64,000 nucleotides of DNA from Halichondria panicea (Eukaryota > Porifera > Demospongiae > Suberitida > Halichondriidae): contig NC_087380.1 in assembly GCF_963675165.1 (NCBI RefSeq), forward strand, positions 1,603,803-1,667,802, read 5' to 3'. Numbering within the stretch: the stretch's first letter is position 1; each line of letters begins with the position of its first letter. Shown piece after piece: positions 12,701 to 20,700 of the stretch. The position numbers and the translations under genes were made by a program. The notes below the pieces were generated by a model. It did no database searches and was not told the DNA's origin. It saw only the letters and a program-made list of their open reading frames with translations.

Positions 12701-14381
12701 ATTAGATCAGCGATTTCTTTTGAGCGCCAAATTTTGTAAAATTCACTTGTCATACCGGGGGGGGGGGTTAGATTTGCACTTTATCCCCAGTATAGGGGGG
12801 AATTTGTTTGACAAGTGCATAATAATATTGTGTTTTTTCGGATTTTCGGAGCTAACTTTAAGAGGCCATAATTTATTGAGTTTGTTAAAAACTAAAGGAT
12901 GCATCTGGTAGCTCTTTGATAGCTTATTAATATTACCTCCACCACAGATGCACCTATTCTTACTCCTATCTCTACTCGCACCATCTGGGTTGTTGGGCAG
13001 ACGCTTCTGCTGGAGGCTTCGTTAGTGGGGGCTGTCCCCCGGACCATCGACAGCGTGGCCTGGACTAAAGACGGTGCTAATAGCAGGGGAACCCCCTCCA
13101 GCGAAGGGTCAAAGTACACTCTAACGGTTCCGGGGCTGACTTTGGGTGATGAGGGCATGTACGAGCTGACACTAACCAATGAGATTGGAGCAGGAATTCC
13201 GCTATCATTCAGTATCACTGTTAACTGTGAGTATAATCGTAATAAATTAACAGGGGCTCATTGGAGTATCCCCATTACCATAATGACTACTGCATTACCT
13301 AGGATACAGTGATGCAAAATAACATTGTTGTTGCATTGCTTTAGCAATCTAACAGAGTTACAATCCCCCACCCCCATAGTACCTCCTGTGTACGTCTCCA
13401 TCACCAACTATCCTGTTATGAACTCACTAGTTGCCATAGACACCATCGGAGATACCACTGAGACAGCATTGACTTGCAGAACTAACTCAACTATTTGCTG
13501 TACAGGACAAGATAATCCCAATAGTGCCAATGGATTAGGAGATTGGCTATTTCCGAATGGAACAGTTGTCACTAGGAATCAGGACATTACTGATTCAGAC
13601 ACTGATCTACTGTACAGTGTTGGAGATACAGGTGCACTCAGACTCCATCGTCGAGGGTCTGTGTCAGGTCTCACTGGCTCCTACTGCTGTGTGATTCCTG
13701 ATAACACTGGAGTAGATGTGACATTCTGTGTGCAGTTAGGTAAGTGGGTCTGTGTTCTCATCCTGTTACTGTATTATCCTGTGTTTCAGTGACTGGAGTC
13801 ATCACTATATCTCCTCCCACTACAAGTAAGTAGTACTATCATTGAGATGAGCGCAGCATGTTTTGTGTTAGTAACAACTTGTGGGTTGTCTCATGCATTC
13901 CATTACAGCCTCTACTGATGAGAGCTGTTTCTGTCAGTGTCCCCAGAGTGACAACACTGGTGCTGTGGTGGGAGGAGTGGTGGCCCTGGTAGCAGTGATT
14001 GCAGTGACTGTAGTGATGGTGACGTACCTAGTGCTCCGGTATAAGAGAGGAGGGAAAATGTGAGTAGTTGGTTTAAAGTAGTTTGTGTCAGTAGACACAC
14101 TTTGTTCAGTGTAAACAAGCTTCATATGAACTGAAAGCTTTTATTGTCATAATCACTACTAAGTAATATCATCTGTTCTCTCCACACACAGGACTGTTCC
14201 TCGAGATATCTCCCTTACGGACCAGGGTCAAAGTGCAGCCGCTACCTACGAGACCGTCCTTGCCACTTATGAGGAGATCCCAGCCTCTAGAGAGGTCAAA
14301 GGTGACTACAGCTACACACAGAACAATGCTTACTCGACTGTGAGTGGGCGTGAGGCTCCTGCTGCTGGAGGAATACAATAA
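637..14381 (+). CDS. Gene A: Ig-domain transmembrane receptor with tyrosine-motif tail
   Basis: Eleven exons splice in one frame to 660 aa: 637-694, 851-1005, 3506-3695, 10808-11077, 11210-11347, 12492-12647, 12948-13226, 13380-13739, 13790-13825, 13909-14059, 14192-14381. Exon 1 is a signal peptide (MSLKAAIVILVVLLVTLSS). Ig domain 1 is split over exons 2-3 (ISCQ, VWFRDG, GRYTC). Ig 2 is exon 4 (GLYVCS), Ig 3 is split over exons 5-6 (LTCAD, GSYSC), and Ig 4 is exon 7, which lacks the second Cys (MYELTL). Exon 8 is the family's cysteine-rich Ig-like domain (TALTC, ICC, GDWLFPNGT, GSYCCVIP). Exon 10 carries one helix (GAVVGGVVALVAVIAVTVVM) and LRYKRGGKM; exon 11 is the cytoplasmic tail with YETV, YEEI, YSYT and YSTV. 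The last codons read GGIQ-stop where other copies read GIYDN-stop, from a small indel. The big intron 3696-10807 holds several transposon relics. Likely a plasma-membrane receptor signalling through phosphotyrosine; ligand unknown. Confidence 0.85.
1455..1925. mobile_element. Nested inverted-repeat element (outer MITE)
   Basis: Outer arms at 1455-1486 and about 1892-1925 are near-perfect reverse complements (GAGGTACGACACGCGTGCCT on the left). Inside them is a second hairpin with perfect 29-bp arms at 1491-1519 and 1543-1571, followed by a complete pogo-like MITE at 1574-1889. The element sits in intron 2 of gene A. No transposase is present, so it is non-autonomous. Confidence 0.8.
1574..1889. 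mobile_element. pogo/Tigger-like MITE with TA target duplication
   Basis: The ends are CAGTAGAACCTCGATTATCC and its complement ending GGTTCTACTG, flanked on both sides by TA (1572-1573 and 1890-1891). This end sequence and TA duplication are typical of Tc1/mariner-superfamily pogo/Tigger elements. At 316 bp with no transposase it is a non-autonomous derivative. It inserted into the larger hairpin element around it. Confidence 0.85.
1961..2075. repeat. Short tandem repeat, unit about 47 bp
   Basis: About 2.4 copies of a unit built from TTATTCTTGCAACTGTAATG plus CTATTCTTGCAACTGTGGTG, in intron 2 of gene A. The two halves of each unit also resemble each other, so it grew from a shorter repeat. 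Confidence 0.75.
2520..2640. repeat. Dispersed repeat family, copy 1
   Basis: The segment around GTGCTGCGGTCACGTGGTAT and ATATCCTCTTAGGTGTGGTA is repeated in diverged form at 44300-44400 inside the adhesion GPCR gene (GTGCTGCGGTCCCGTGGCAT). Both copies contain an internal AGGTGTGG/CCACACCT inverted pair. No coding content seen; class unknown. Confidence 0.5.
4015..4928. mobile_element. Large foldback element with long terminal inverted repeats
   Basis: The left arm (about 4015-4135) and right arm (about 4790-4928) are reverse complements over more than 100 bp, including ATACTGCAATCTGATTGGTT and repeated GAAAATCATGTACTT units. A second palindrome lies inside: 4604-4660 pairs with 4691-4748 (57-bp arms). 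The 914-bp element lies in the long third intron of gene A. No transposase is visible; small ORFs inside it look incidental. Confidence 0.8.
5419..5558. repeat. Inverted repeat (hairpin), arms about 50 bp
   Basis: Arms 5419-5468 and 5510-5558 are imperfect complements around TATGGAGTTTTGAGACCCTC and its mate. This is probably a short foldback element in the intron of gene A. Confidence 0.65.
5560..6330. other. Intronic stretch, no gene recognised
   Basis: Inside intron 3 of gene A. I see only a small hairpin at about 5762-5810 (CAGATGTATGCGGA and its mate) and short unconserved ORFs. Nothing resembles a known domain. Confidence 0.6.
6334..6377. repeat. Tight hairpin, 21-bp arms
   Basis: ATATGTGACCAACTTCCTCTG at 6334-6354 pairs with 6357-6377 with one mismatch and a 2-base loop. 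Probably the centre of a decayed foldback element. Confidence 0.7.
6600..6722. repeat. (CA)n microsatellite
   Basis: About 120 bp of CA dinucleotides with scattered CG, TA interruptions, in intron 3 of gene A. The Thr/His ORF that crosses it is an artefact of the repeat. Confidence 0.95.
6753..7427. mobile_element. MITE-like element with about 62-bp terminal inverted repeats
   Basis: The left arm 6753-6815 contains CTTTGCAGGCTATACTGCAA. The right arm 7365-7427 is its reverse complement with few mismatches (TTGTGGTTGCAGTGCTCTTG). The interior of about 550 bp is AT-rich and codes for nothing recognisable, consistent with a non-autonomous DNA transposon. Confidence 0.75.
7968..8006. repeat. Hairpin with 13-bp arms
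   Basis: TAGCAGGTCACTA pairs with TTAGTGACCTGCTA a few bases downstream. The flanks (AAGAAACCTG, CAGGTTTCT) are also complementary, so this is a small foldback relic resembling the hairpin at 8876-9044. Confidence 0.6.
8094..8805 (-). pseudogene. Crypton-type recombinase-like (DUF3504/ZMYM-QRICH1 family) fragment
   Basis: On the minus strand an ORF opens with MSFKFREPKDFSSLYHDC (8805) and runs through an acidic and Ser/Thr-rich stretch to 8350. The next segment lies in another frame (8094-8370): KSCTQWAVTLWIDWAMSRNK, FVLEVRKQRCKQPYPPNTLY, QLICGLQRHLKENGR. The pattern TQWA...W, then F..E.RK...YPP.TLY.L..GLQR is that of the N-terminal part of the domain shared by ZMYM2, QRICH1 and KCTD1-type proteins, known to derive from Crypton tyrosine recombinases. 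The two frames meet at a run of six A's (plus-strand T's, about 8353-8358), which points to a homopolymer frameshift. The catalytic C-terminal part is missing. It lies antisense in intron 3 of gene A: a dead transposon fragment. Assignment is from memory of the family pattern. Confidence 0.55.
8876..9044. repeat. Inverted repeat element, arms about 45 bp
   Basis: 8876-8920 (GACCATGTGTAGTACGGCTT) pairs with 9001-9044 (AAACCTACTACACATGGTCT). An inner pair (GCAAGTCACTAATTG and CAATTAGTGACTTGC) extends the foldback. Confidence 0.75.
9370..10780. other. Intronic stretch, no gene recognised
   Basis: The rest of intron 3 of gene A. A segment at 9644-9800 is open on both strands and bounded by a plausible AG and GT, but it breaks the frame of gene A (stop after about 19 codons in phase 1), so I do not call it an exon. 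Confidence 0.55.
11922..12306. mobile_element. pogo/Tigger-like MITE with TA target duplication, copy 2
   Basis: The ends CAGTAGAACCTCGCTAATCC and GATTAGCGAGGTTCTACTG are inverted repeats, flanked by TA at 11920-11921 and 12307-12308. It is 385 bp, without transposase, inserted in the intron that splits Ig domain 3 of gene A. Same superfamily as 1574-1889 but the interior differs. Confidence 0.85.
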
Positions 14382-14639
14382 CTGAACTATCACATGACTC
14401 AAGTAGACTAGTAATTTATTTCTTGTTTACATTTCGGTTACTTTATACAGAGCACATAGATATACGTACTTCATAAGCCCCTCTCCTTTTCCTTTTTTCA
14501 CCAATATCAGCTTTTTTAGTACAACAAAGTAATATTATACAGTATAAAGCTACATGTATAGAATCAAGATTTTTGGTAAGTCTGAAAGTTTGCATCCTAA
14601 TGACAATTTATTGGCAAATCAGGTGCCTGGGAACGTTTG

Positions 14640-14667
14640 GGTGGGTAAAGATCATTAATGAAACAAT
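14640..14667 (+). promoter_or_regulatory. Conserved motif upstream of gene B
   Basis: GGTAAAGATCATTAATG lies about 50-75 bp before the gene B start codon. The same word is found just upstream of the starts of C (as a palindrome), D, E and F. Its position and conservation suggest a core promoter or leader element of the family; this is inference. Confidence 0.55.
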
Positions 14668-14716
14668 TTCGAAACAAATAACTATGTCTCTGGAAAAGGA
14701 GAGAAGATTGCAGGCA

Positions 14717-16069
14717 ATGGAGACTCAAGGTGTTCTGCTTCTACTGCTGTTGCTGTTGTGTACTGTGTCCACCTGCTGGAGACAAGGTAATCTAGTGATA
14801 TGTATAACTAGTTTCCTGCTGTTAGTACAAATGTAGCTAGATCTATCAGAATTTTATGAAATCGTTAAAACATTTTAACTTGAATCACCTTGTATCACAA
14901 CAGTCTCACTGACACTGGAATCTGGCCCTGTCATCACTACTAACAATGTAGATATCCACTATTGGAGAGGGTGCTAGTCTCCCTTCTCTCATCTGTCACA
15001 CTGACCTCACTGCCTGTTGTAGAAGTGCTGCTGACAACAATGGTAATGGAGGACTAGGACAGTGGACGTATCCTGATGGGAGTGTGATACTGGGCAATGG
15101 TTACTCAGCGACTGCTGGACAACAATTCTACATTAATAGGAATGGTCCTCAGCTCATTGGACTGGCTCGTAGAGAGACTACCAACCCCCTCACTCCAACT
15201 GGGTCCTACTGTTGTACTGTACCAACTACTGAAGGAGATATGACCATCTGTGCTAACCTGGGTGAGTGGATAAAAGTATTATCATTGTATTATGTCAGCC
15301 AGTATGTGTTAATCTTCATGAGTTTATGAAACCATCATAACTCACTTGTATCATGCATAACCTTATCCCCCTCTTACAGTTGCACCTACTTCAGTCACAT
15401 GTTCTGATAATCTCCCGTCCATTCCTAATGGAGGCATAACCTATGCTGGTGGGTCCACTAACAACAGACCAGTGGGTGCTACAGCCAGTTACAACTGCGT
15501 CAATCCCTACTGTCTGGTTGGAGTGTCAGTGAGGACTTGTGGGAGTAATGGAGAGTGGAGCTCAACAACAGCTCCAGTGTGTCAGAGTAAGAAATGGCCG
15601 AATGTGCACGTTGAGTGTGTACCTGTTCCCATAGTGATCTGCTCTGACTTATCCTCACCGACAAATGGGGACATTGACTATGGTGGTGCTGGATCCACTA
15701 ACAGAAGATCAGTGAACACAGTGGCCACCTACACCTGTGACACTCGCTACACTCTCACTGGAGGCAGTACCACCAGGACTTGTGAGAGTGATGGAGTGTG
15801 GAGTGGGTCAGCTCCAATGTGTCAGAGTAAAGTAAATGAACTCTGTACTCTTTGTTTGTTGAGTGTATTCTCCTATACAGCTGACTGCCCTGACTTACCT
15901 TCACTGATCAACGGGATGATTATGTACAATACTGGATCTCCTGACAACAGACCTATCAATGCTGGAGCTATATACACCTGTAACACTGGCTACACTCTCA
16001 CTGGAGGGGACACTACCAGGACTTGTGTGAGTGGAGGGATCTGGAGTGGGGTACCTCCAACTTGTCAAA
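14717..16069 (+). pseudogene. Gene B: truncated sushi/Ig receptor copy
   Basis: Exons: signal peptide 14717-14786 (METQGVLLLLLLLLCTVSTC), Ig-like exon 14904-15261, and sushi exons 15380-15586, 15635-15826 and 15881-16069. The Ig exon is 358 bp, not a multiple of three. It reads VSLTLESGPVITTNN, then hits a stop (HYWRGC-stop), while PSLICHTDLTACC, GQWTYPDGSV and GSYCCTVP continue in another frame. An indel near 14950-14965 therefore breaks it, unless this is an assembly error. The three sushi exons are intact, each with four Cys and the GYTLTGG, WSG core. No membrane or tail exon follows; the phosphatase fragment begins 0.4 kb downstream. Compared with gene D (same order signal, Ig, sushi) it has lost its 3' half. 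Confidence 0.75.
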
Positions 16070-16448
16070 GTGAGCTAAACTCTTGTACAGTTTGTGTTTG
16101 TGAGTACAATAAACTTTTGCTATTCCGGCTCTCTGAAGTACGGCCACCTCGATATATACTGGCCATTTGGTTTCACGGATTGCTAGCTTGCACAAAACTC
16201 GCCCTGAAATGCGGTCACTCGTTATTCCGTATCTCCCAAAAAATATACACTCTCCTATTCTCAGTTTAGGTCGGTGAGTGATCACATGACGATCACATGA
16301 CAGTATGACTTACAAACTACTATCTCCTAATCTTCAGCACAGAAACAGCCAAGGTATAATTATAAGAGTTAGTTTGATTTAGATACCTGTATTGTATTAA
16401 TTGGATTACATACCTGTATTGATGTCATGTGACACACTGCATGTGTAG

Positions 16449-17395
16449 ACGCCCTCCTGGATACTGTACATGCTCGACAGTGGAGGAGGGAGTTACCAGG
16501 AGCTGGTGTATGACGATCAAATCAAATGGTGAGTCTTCACTTATAAGATAATTATGTGTTAAGATAATCTCCATCTTCGTCTAGGGTTGTGGATACGTCC
16601 AGTGAACTAACTGCCAAATATGGAGACATTCCTGCCATTGCCTTTTTCCACATTCCAAGGTACTTCTCATAATATACTGTGTTTGTTTGACCCTTCTCCC
16701 CATCTTTGTGTGTACCAACTGTCCCTACCCTCTCCTCCTCCTTGCAGCACTGGATACCAGAAGGTCTACTCCCCTAACTTGTGTCAAGGCACTGCCAACG
16801 ATACCGTCTCTCCACAGACTCAGGCAAACAGTGAGTGTGTTGAGACAGTTCCTACCTCTAGTCTCGTCCCCACACCCAATATCCGCTCTTATTAACTGCT
16901 TATAGAGCCCTGTGTTGGAGACTAACAAATACTGGCTTTATTCCCTCCTCCACACACACACACACCCATTGCAGAGTTGATATCGACTCTGTTTGCTCAG
17001 GCCAATGTACGCATGACTGTGGTGGGTCATAACCATGGCAACAATTGGTGCTGTCCCGTCCTAGGCTCTGATCACATAATCTGCTACGCCAGACACACTG
17101 GCTATGGGGGCTATGGAACGTGAGTGCATAGTAGTACAACTATGATCAATCTCTGCATGTGTACATCACTTTGACCCAAAAATTACGCCCTTTTGGAAAA
17201 CCTCATTTCAATTTCACTTCTGTTTATCATACTGGGCTGGCCCTGCCCTGTTGGTGTGATATAATAGGCATAATAGATTACCTCACACCCTCCCCCCCCC
17301 CCTCTAGGTGGATGAGGGGATCGCGCGTGTTGATACTCAAGGAGCAGGGACAGTACAGCACTTACGTCAGAATGGAAGATGGGAGGATCATCTGA
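16449..17395 (+). pseudogene. 3' fragment of a purple acid phosphatase-like metallophosphoesterase, copy 1
   Basis: Five exons splice in frame: 16449-16528, 16585-16659, 16748-16830, 16975-17119, 17308-17395. They read YMLDSGGGSYQELVYDD, ELTAKYGDIPAIAFFHIP, GYQKVYSPNLCQG, MTVVGHNHGNNWCC, YARHTGYGGYGTWMRGSRVL, ending VRMEDGRII-stop. LDSG, AFFHIP and GHNH match the C-terminal half of calcineurin-like phosphoesterases of the PAP29/Dcr2 type, where the His residues bind metal. The N-terminal half with the DxH, GDxxD and GNHE motifs is absent, because sushi exons of gene B lie directly upstream. The fragment has no inactivating change of its own but has no visible start, so it is either a displaced fragment or a 3' end reached by splicing from B. 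Copy 2 at 26.1-27.1 kb is degraded. Confidence 0.7.
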
Positions 17396-17640
17396 TTCAT
17401 ATGGACTAATACATGACTGTTAGCATTATATTTTAGGTATAATTATGTACACTGATCAATTTTCTTAGAATCTGCGATGACGATTCAATTATATTCTCAA
17501 CTCTCATATTTGGCTATAATTATTTATTTCTTCCGTTAATTAATTACAAAATCGTTCAATTATTAAATTAACAGTCTGTTTTTAGGTAGCCTCCCCTTCA
17601 CCGGCCTTCCTTCCAGACACAGTTATCTGTTTCCATTATT

Positions 17641-17679
17641 AAAGATCATTAATGGCATTAATGATCTTTACCCACCCAA
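17641..17679. promoter_or_regulatory. Palindromic version of the family upstream motif (gene C)
   Basis: AAAGATCATTAATG is followed after GC by its reverse complement ATTAATGATCTTTACCC, about 85-120 bp before the gene C start. Genes B, D, E and F have the single forward copy closer to the ATG. Confidence 0.5.
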
Positions 17680-17761
17680 AATTAGCACCCTAAAAACTAG
17701 CCTCGATCCCAGGCCGCACTTCCCACTTCTCTTAGCGAAGTGGCTAGCTAGACTGCATGCA

Positions 17762-20700
17762 ATGGAGACTCAAAGTGTTCTACTTCTGCTACTGTGTGCT
17801 GTGTCCACCTGCTGGGGACAGCAAGGTAATCCTGTGATAATAATTGCTATTGGTAGATCTAGACTAGTAGGTGCTAACCTGAGTGAGTGGATTGTACAAT
17901 GGTTACCATATCCATATCACCTTCTCACAGTGGTGTGTTTGTTCCTCCCTACCCCCACCAATGGAGTGATCTTCTACTCTGATACAATACTGGGTGATGG
18001 TACTGTGGCCACTTACACCTGTGACACTGGCTACACTCTCAATGGAGGTAGTACCAGGACTTGTGGGAGTAATGGAATGTGGAGTGGGTTTGCTCCATCT
18101 TGTCAGCGTAAGTGGAATGGACTTTGTACTGTTTGTTTGTTGAGTGTATTGTCTCCCATACAGCTAACTGCCCTGAATTACCTACACTGGCCAATGGGAT
18201 GATTATGTACAGTGCTGGATCCACTCACAGCAGACCGATCAGCTCTAGTGCTACACACTCCTGTAACACTGGCTACACTCTCACTGGAGATGCCACCAGG
18301 ATATGTGTGAGTGGCGTGTGGAGTGGGTCACCTCCAGTGTGTCAGCGTAAGTGGAATGGACTTTGTACGTGCAGTTGAAACTGTTCACTATTTCAGGAAC
18401 TTGTTCTGATTTACCACCACTAATGGAGCTTCACCTTGTTTTATACAGTGAACACAGGACCCACTGAACCACCCACCACCTGTCCTTACCTCACTGTACC
18501 AGCCAATGGAAGGATAAACTACAATATGGGGACAGCTAGTCCGAAACCAGTGGACACTGTGGCCACCTACACCTGTAACACTGGATACACTCTTGATGAA
18601 GGCACTACCAGGACTTGTGGGAGTGATGGAGTGTGGAGTGGGTCAGCTCCAACTTGTAGACGTAAGTGAAATGGAGGACTCTGTATAATTATACTGTTCA
18701 TTTGTTTAGTGTGTATCATCTCCCATACAGCTAACTGCCCTGACTTATCACTGATCAATGGAATGATTATGTACAGTGCTGGATTCACTAACAACAGACC
18801 TTTCAGCTCTAGTGCTGTGCACTCCTGCAACCCTGGCTACACTCTCACTGGAGGTACCTTTAGGGTCTGTGTGACTGGAAGGAGATGGACTGGGTTACCT
18901 CCAACTTGTCAGCAGCGTAAGTATAGAATTGAATTTGTACTGTTGAATGTATAATGTTCACTATTTCAGAACTTTGTTCTGATTTACCACCACTAATGAA
19001 TGGAGGCATTATCTACATTGGTGGACTCACTGACAGCAGACCTGTTAATACCGTTGCTATCTACACTTGTGACACTGGATACACTCTCAATGGAGGTACT
19101 TCAAGGGTCTGTGTGACTGGTGGAATGTGGAGTGGGTCACCTCCTGTGTGTCAGCGTAAGTTATGAAATGTATAGACTATTCTTTTGTTGAAGTGTGCCT
19201 GTTTTTCCAGGTATCTGCTCAAACTTACCCCCACTGACCAATGGGATGATCTCCTATAGTGGTGAATCCCCTGACGTGGCCACCTACACTTGTGACACTG
19301 GCTACACTCTCAATGATGGAGACGCTACCAGGACTTGTGGGAATGGAGGAGTGTGGAGTGGGTCATATCCAGTGTGTCAGCGTAAGTTGAATGGACTTTG
19401 TACTGTTGTGTAGCTAGATCTTACCATGGCTAGGTCTACATGCAAGTATACCATAATTATGAGACTAAAATGTTTTGCGAGCATCCAACATAAGCAAATT
19501 TTGAGAGCAGTATTTGTATAGCAACACACTCCTTGCCAGAACGTAATAGTTGGATCACAAAGTGTCACATTTTCTTGATTTGTCTCATTCGCAATGGTTT
19601 TACACCAGCAAAATATTCTATAGTAATACGGTATTCTAGCAGTTAGTTCCGGTTCAGTGTGTTTATTGTTGAGTTTACCTGTATTGTATCCCATACAGCT
19701 GACTGCCCTGACTTACTCCCACTGATCAATGGGATGATTATGTACAGTGCTGGATCCACTAACAACAGACCTCTCAGCTCTAGTGCTGTGCACTCCTGCA
19801 ACCCTGGCTACACTCTCACTGGAGTGAGCACGATCAGGTTCTGTGTGACTGGAGGGAGATGGAATGGGTTAGCTCCAATTTGTCAGCGTAACCGTAAGTG
19901 TCTGTACTGTTGAATGTATAATTTTTACTATTTCAGAGTTCCACTACATCTTAACAGTTACTTCACCTTTCTTGATACAGTGAACACAGGACCCACTGAA
20001 CCACCCACCACCTGTCCTGACCTCACTGTACCAACCAATGGAATGATCAGCTACAATATGGGGGCTGTTAGTCTGAGACCAGTGAACACTGTGGCCACCT
20101 ACACCTGTGTCACTGGCTTCACTCTCAGTGGAGGTACTTCAAGGGTCTGTGTGACTGGAGGAGTGTGGAGTGGGTCAGCTCCAGTGTGTCAGCGTAAGTG
20201 GAATGGACTTTGTACTGTTGTGTAGCTAGATCTTACCATGGCTAGATCTACATGCATGTATACCATAATTATGAGACTAAAATGTTTTGCGAGCATCCAA
20301 CATAAGTAAATTTTGAGAGCAGTATTTGTATAACAACACACTCCTTGCCAGAACGTAATAGTTGGATCACAAAGTGTCACATTTTCTTGATTTGTCTCAT
20401 TCGCAATGGTTTTACACCAGCAAAATATTCTATAGTAATATGGTATTCGTTCCGGTTCAGTGTGTTTATTGTTGAGTTTACCTGTATTGTCTCTCATACA
20501 GCTAACTGCCCTGACTTACCCACACTGACCAATGGGATGATTATGTACAATACTGGATCCCCTGGCAACAGACCTTTCATATCTACAGCTACACACTTCT
20601 GCAACACTGGCTACACTCTCACTGGAGGTACCACCAGGGTCTGTGTGAGTGGAGGGAGATGGAATGGGTCAGCTCCAACTTGTCAGCGTGAGTTCTGTAA

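Noticed and set aside
13379-13739. Calling the YCC-type Ig-like domain a C-type lectin or scavenger domain because of its many cysteines
   Set aside because: The LTC...W..P.G...GSYCC order follows the Ig B, C and F strands, and no lectin or SRCR motifs are present.
16013-16285. 90-residue minus-strand ORF
   Set aside because: It overlaps the third sushi exon of gene B antisense and continues into spacer; no family resemblance.
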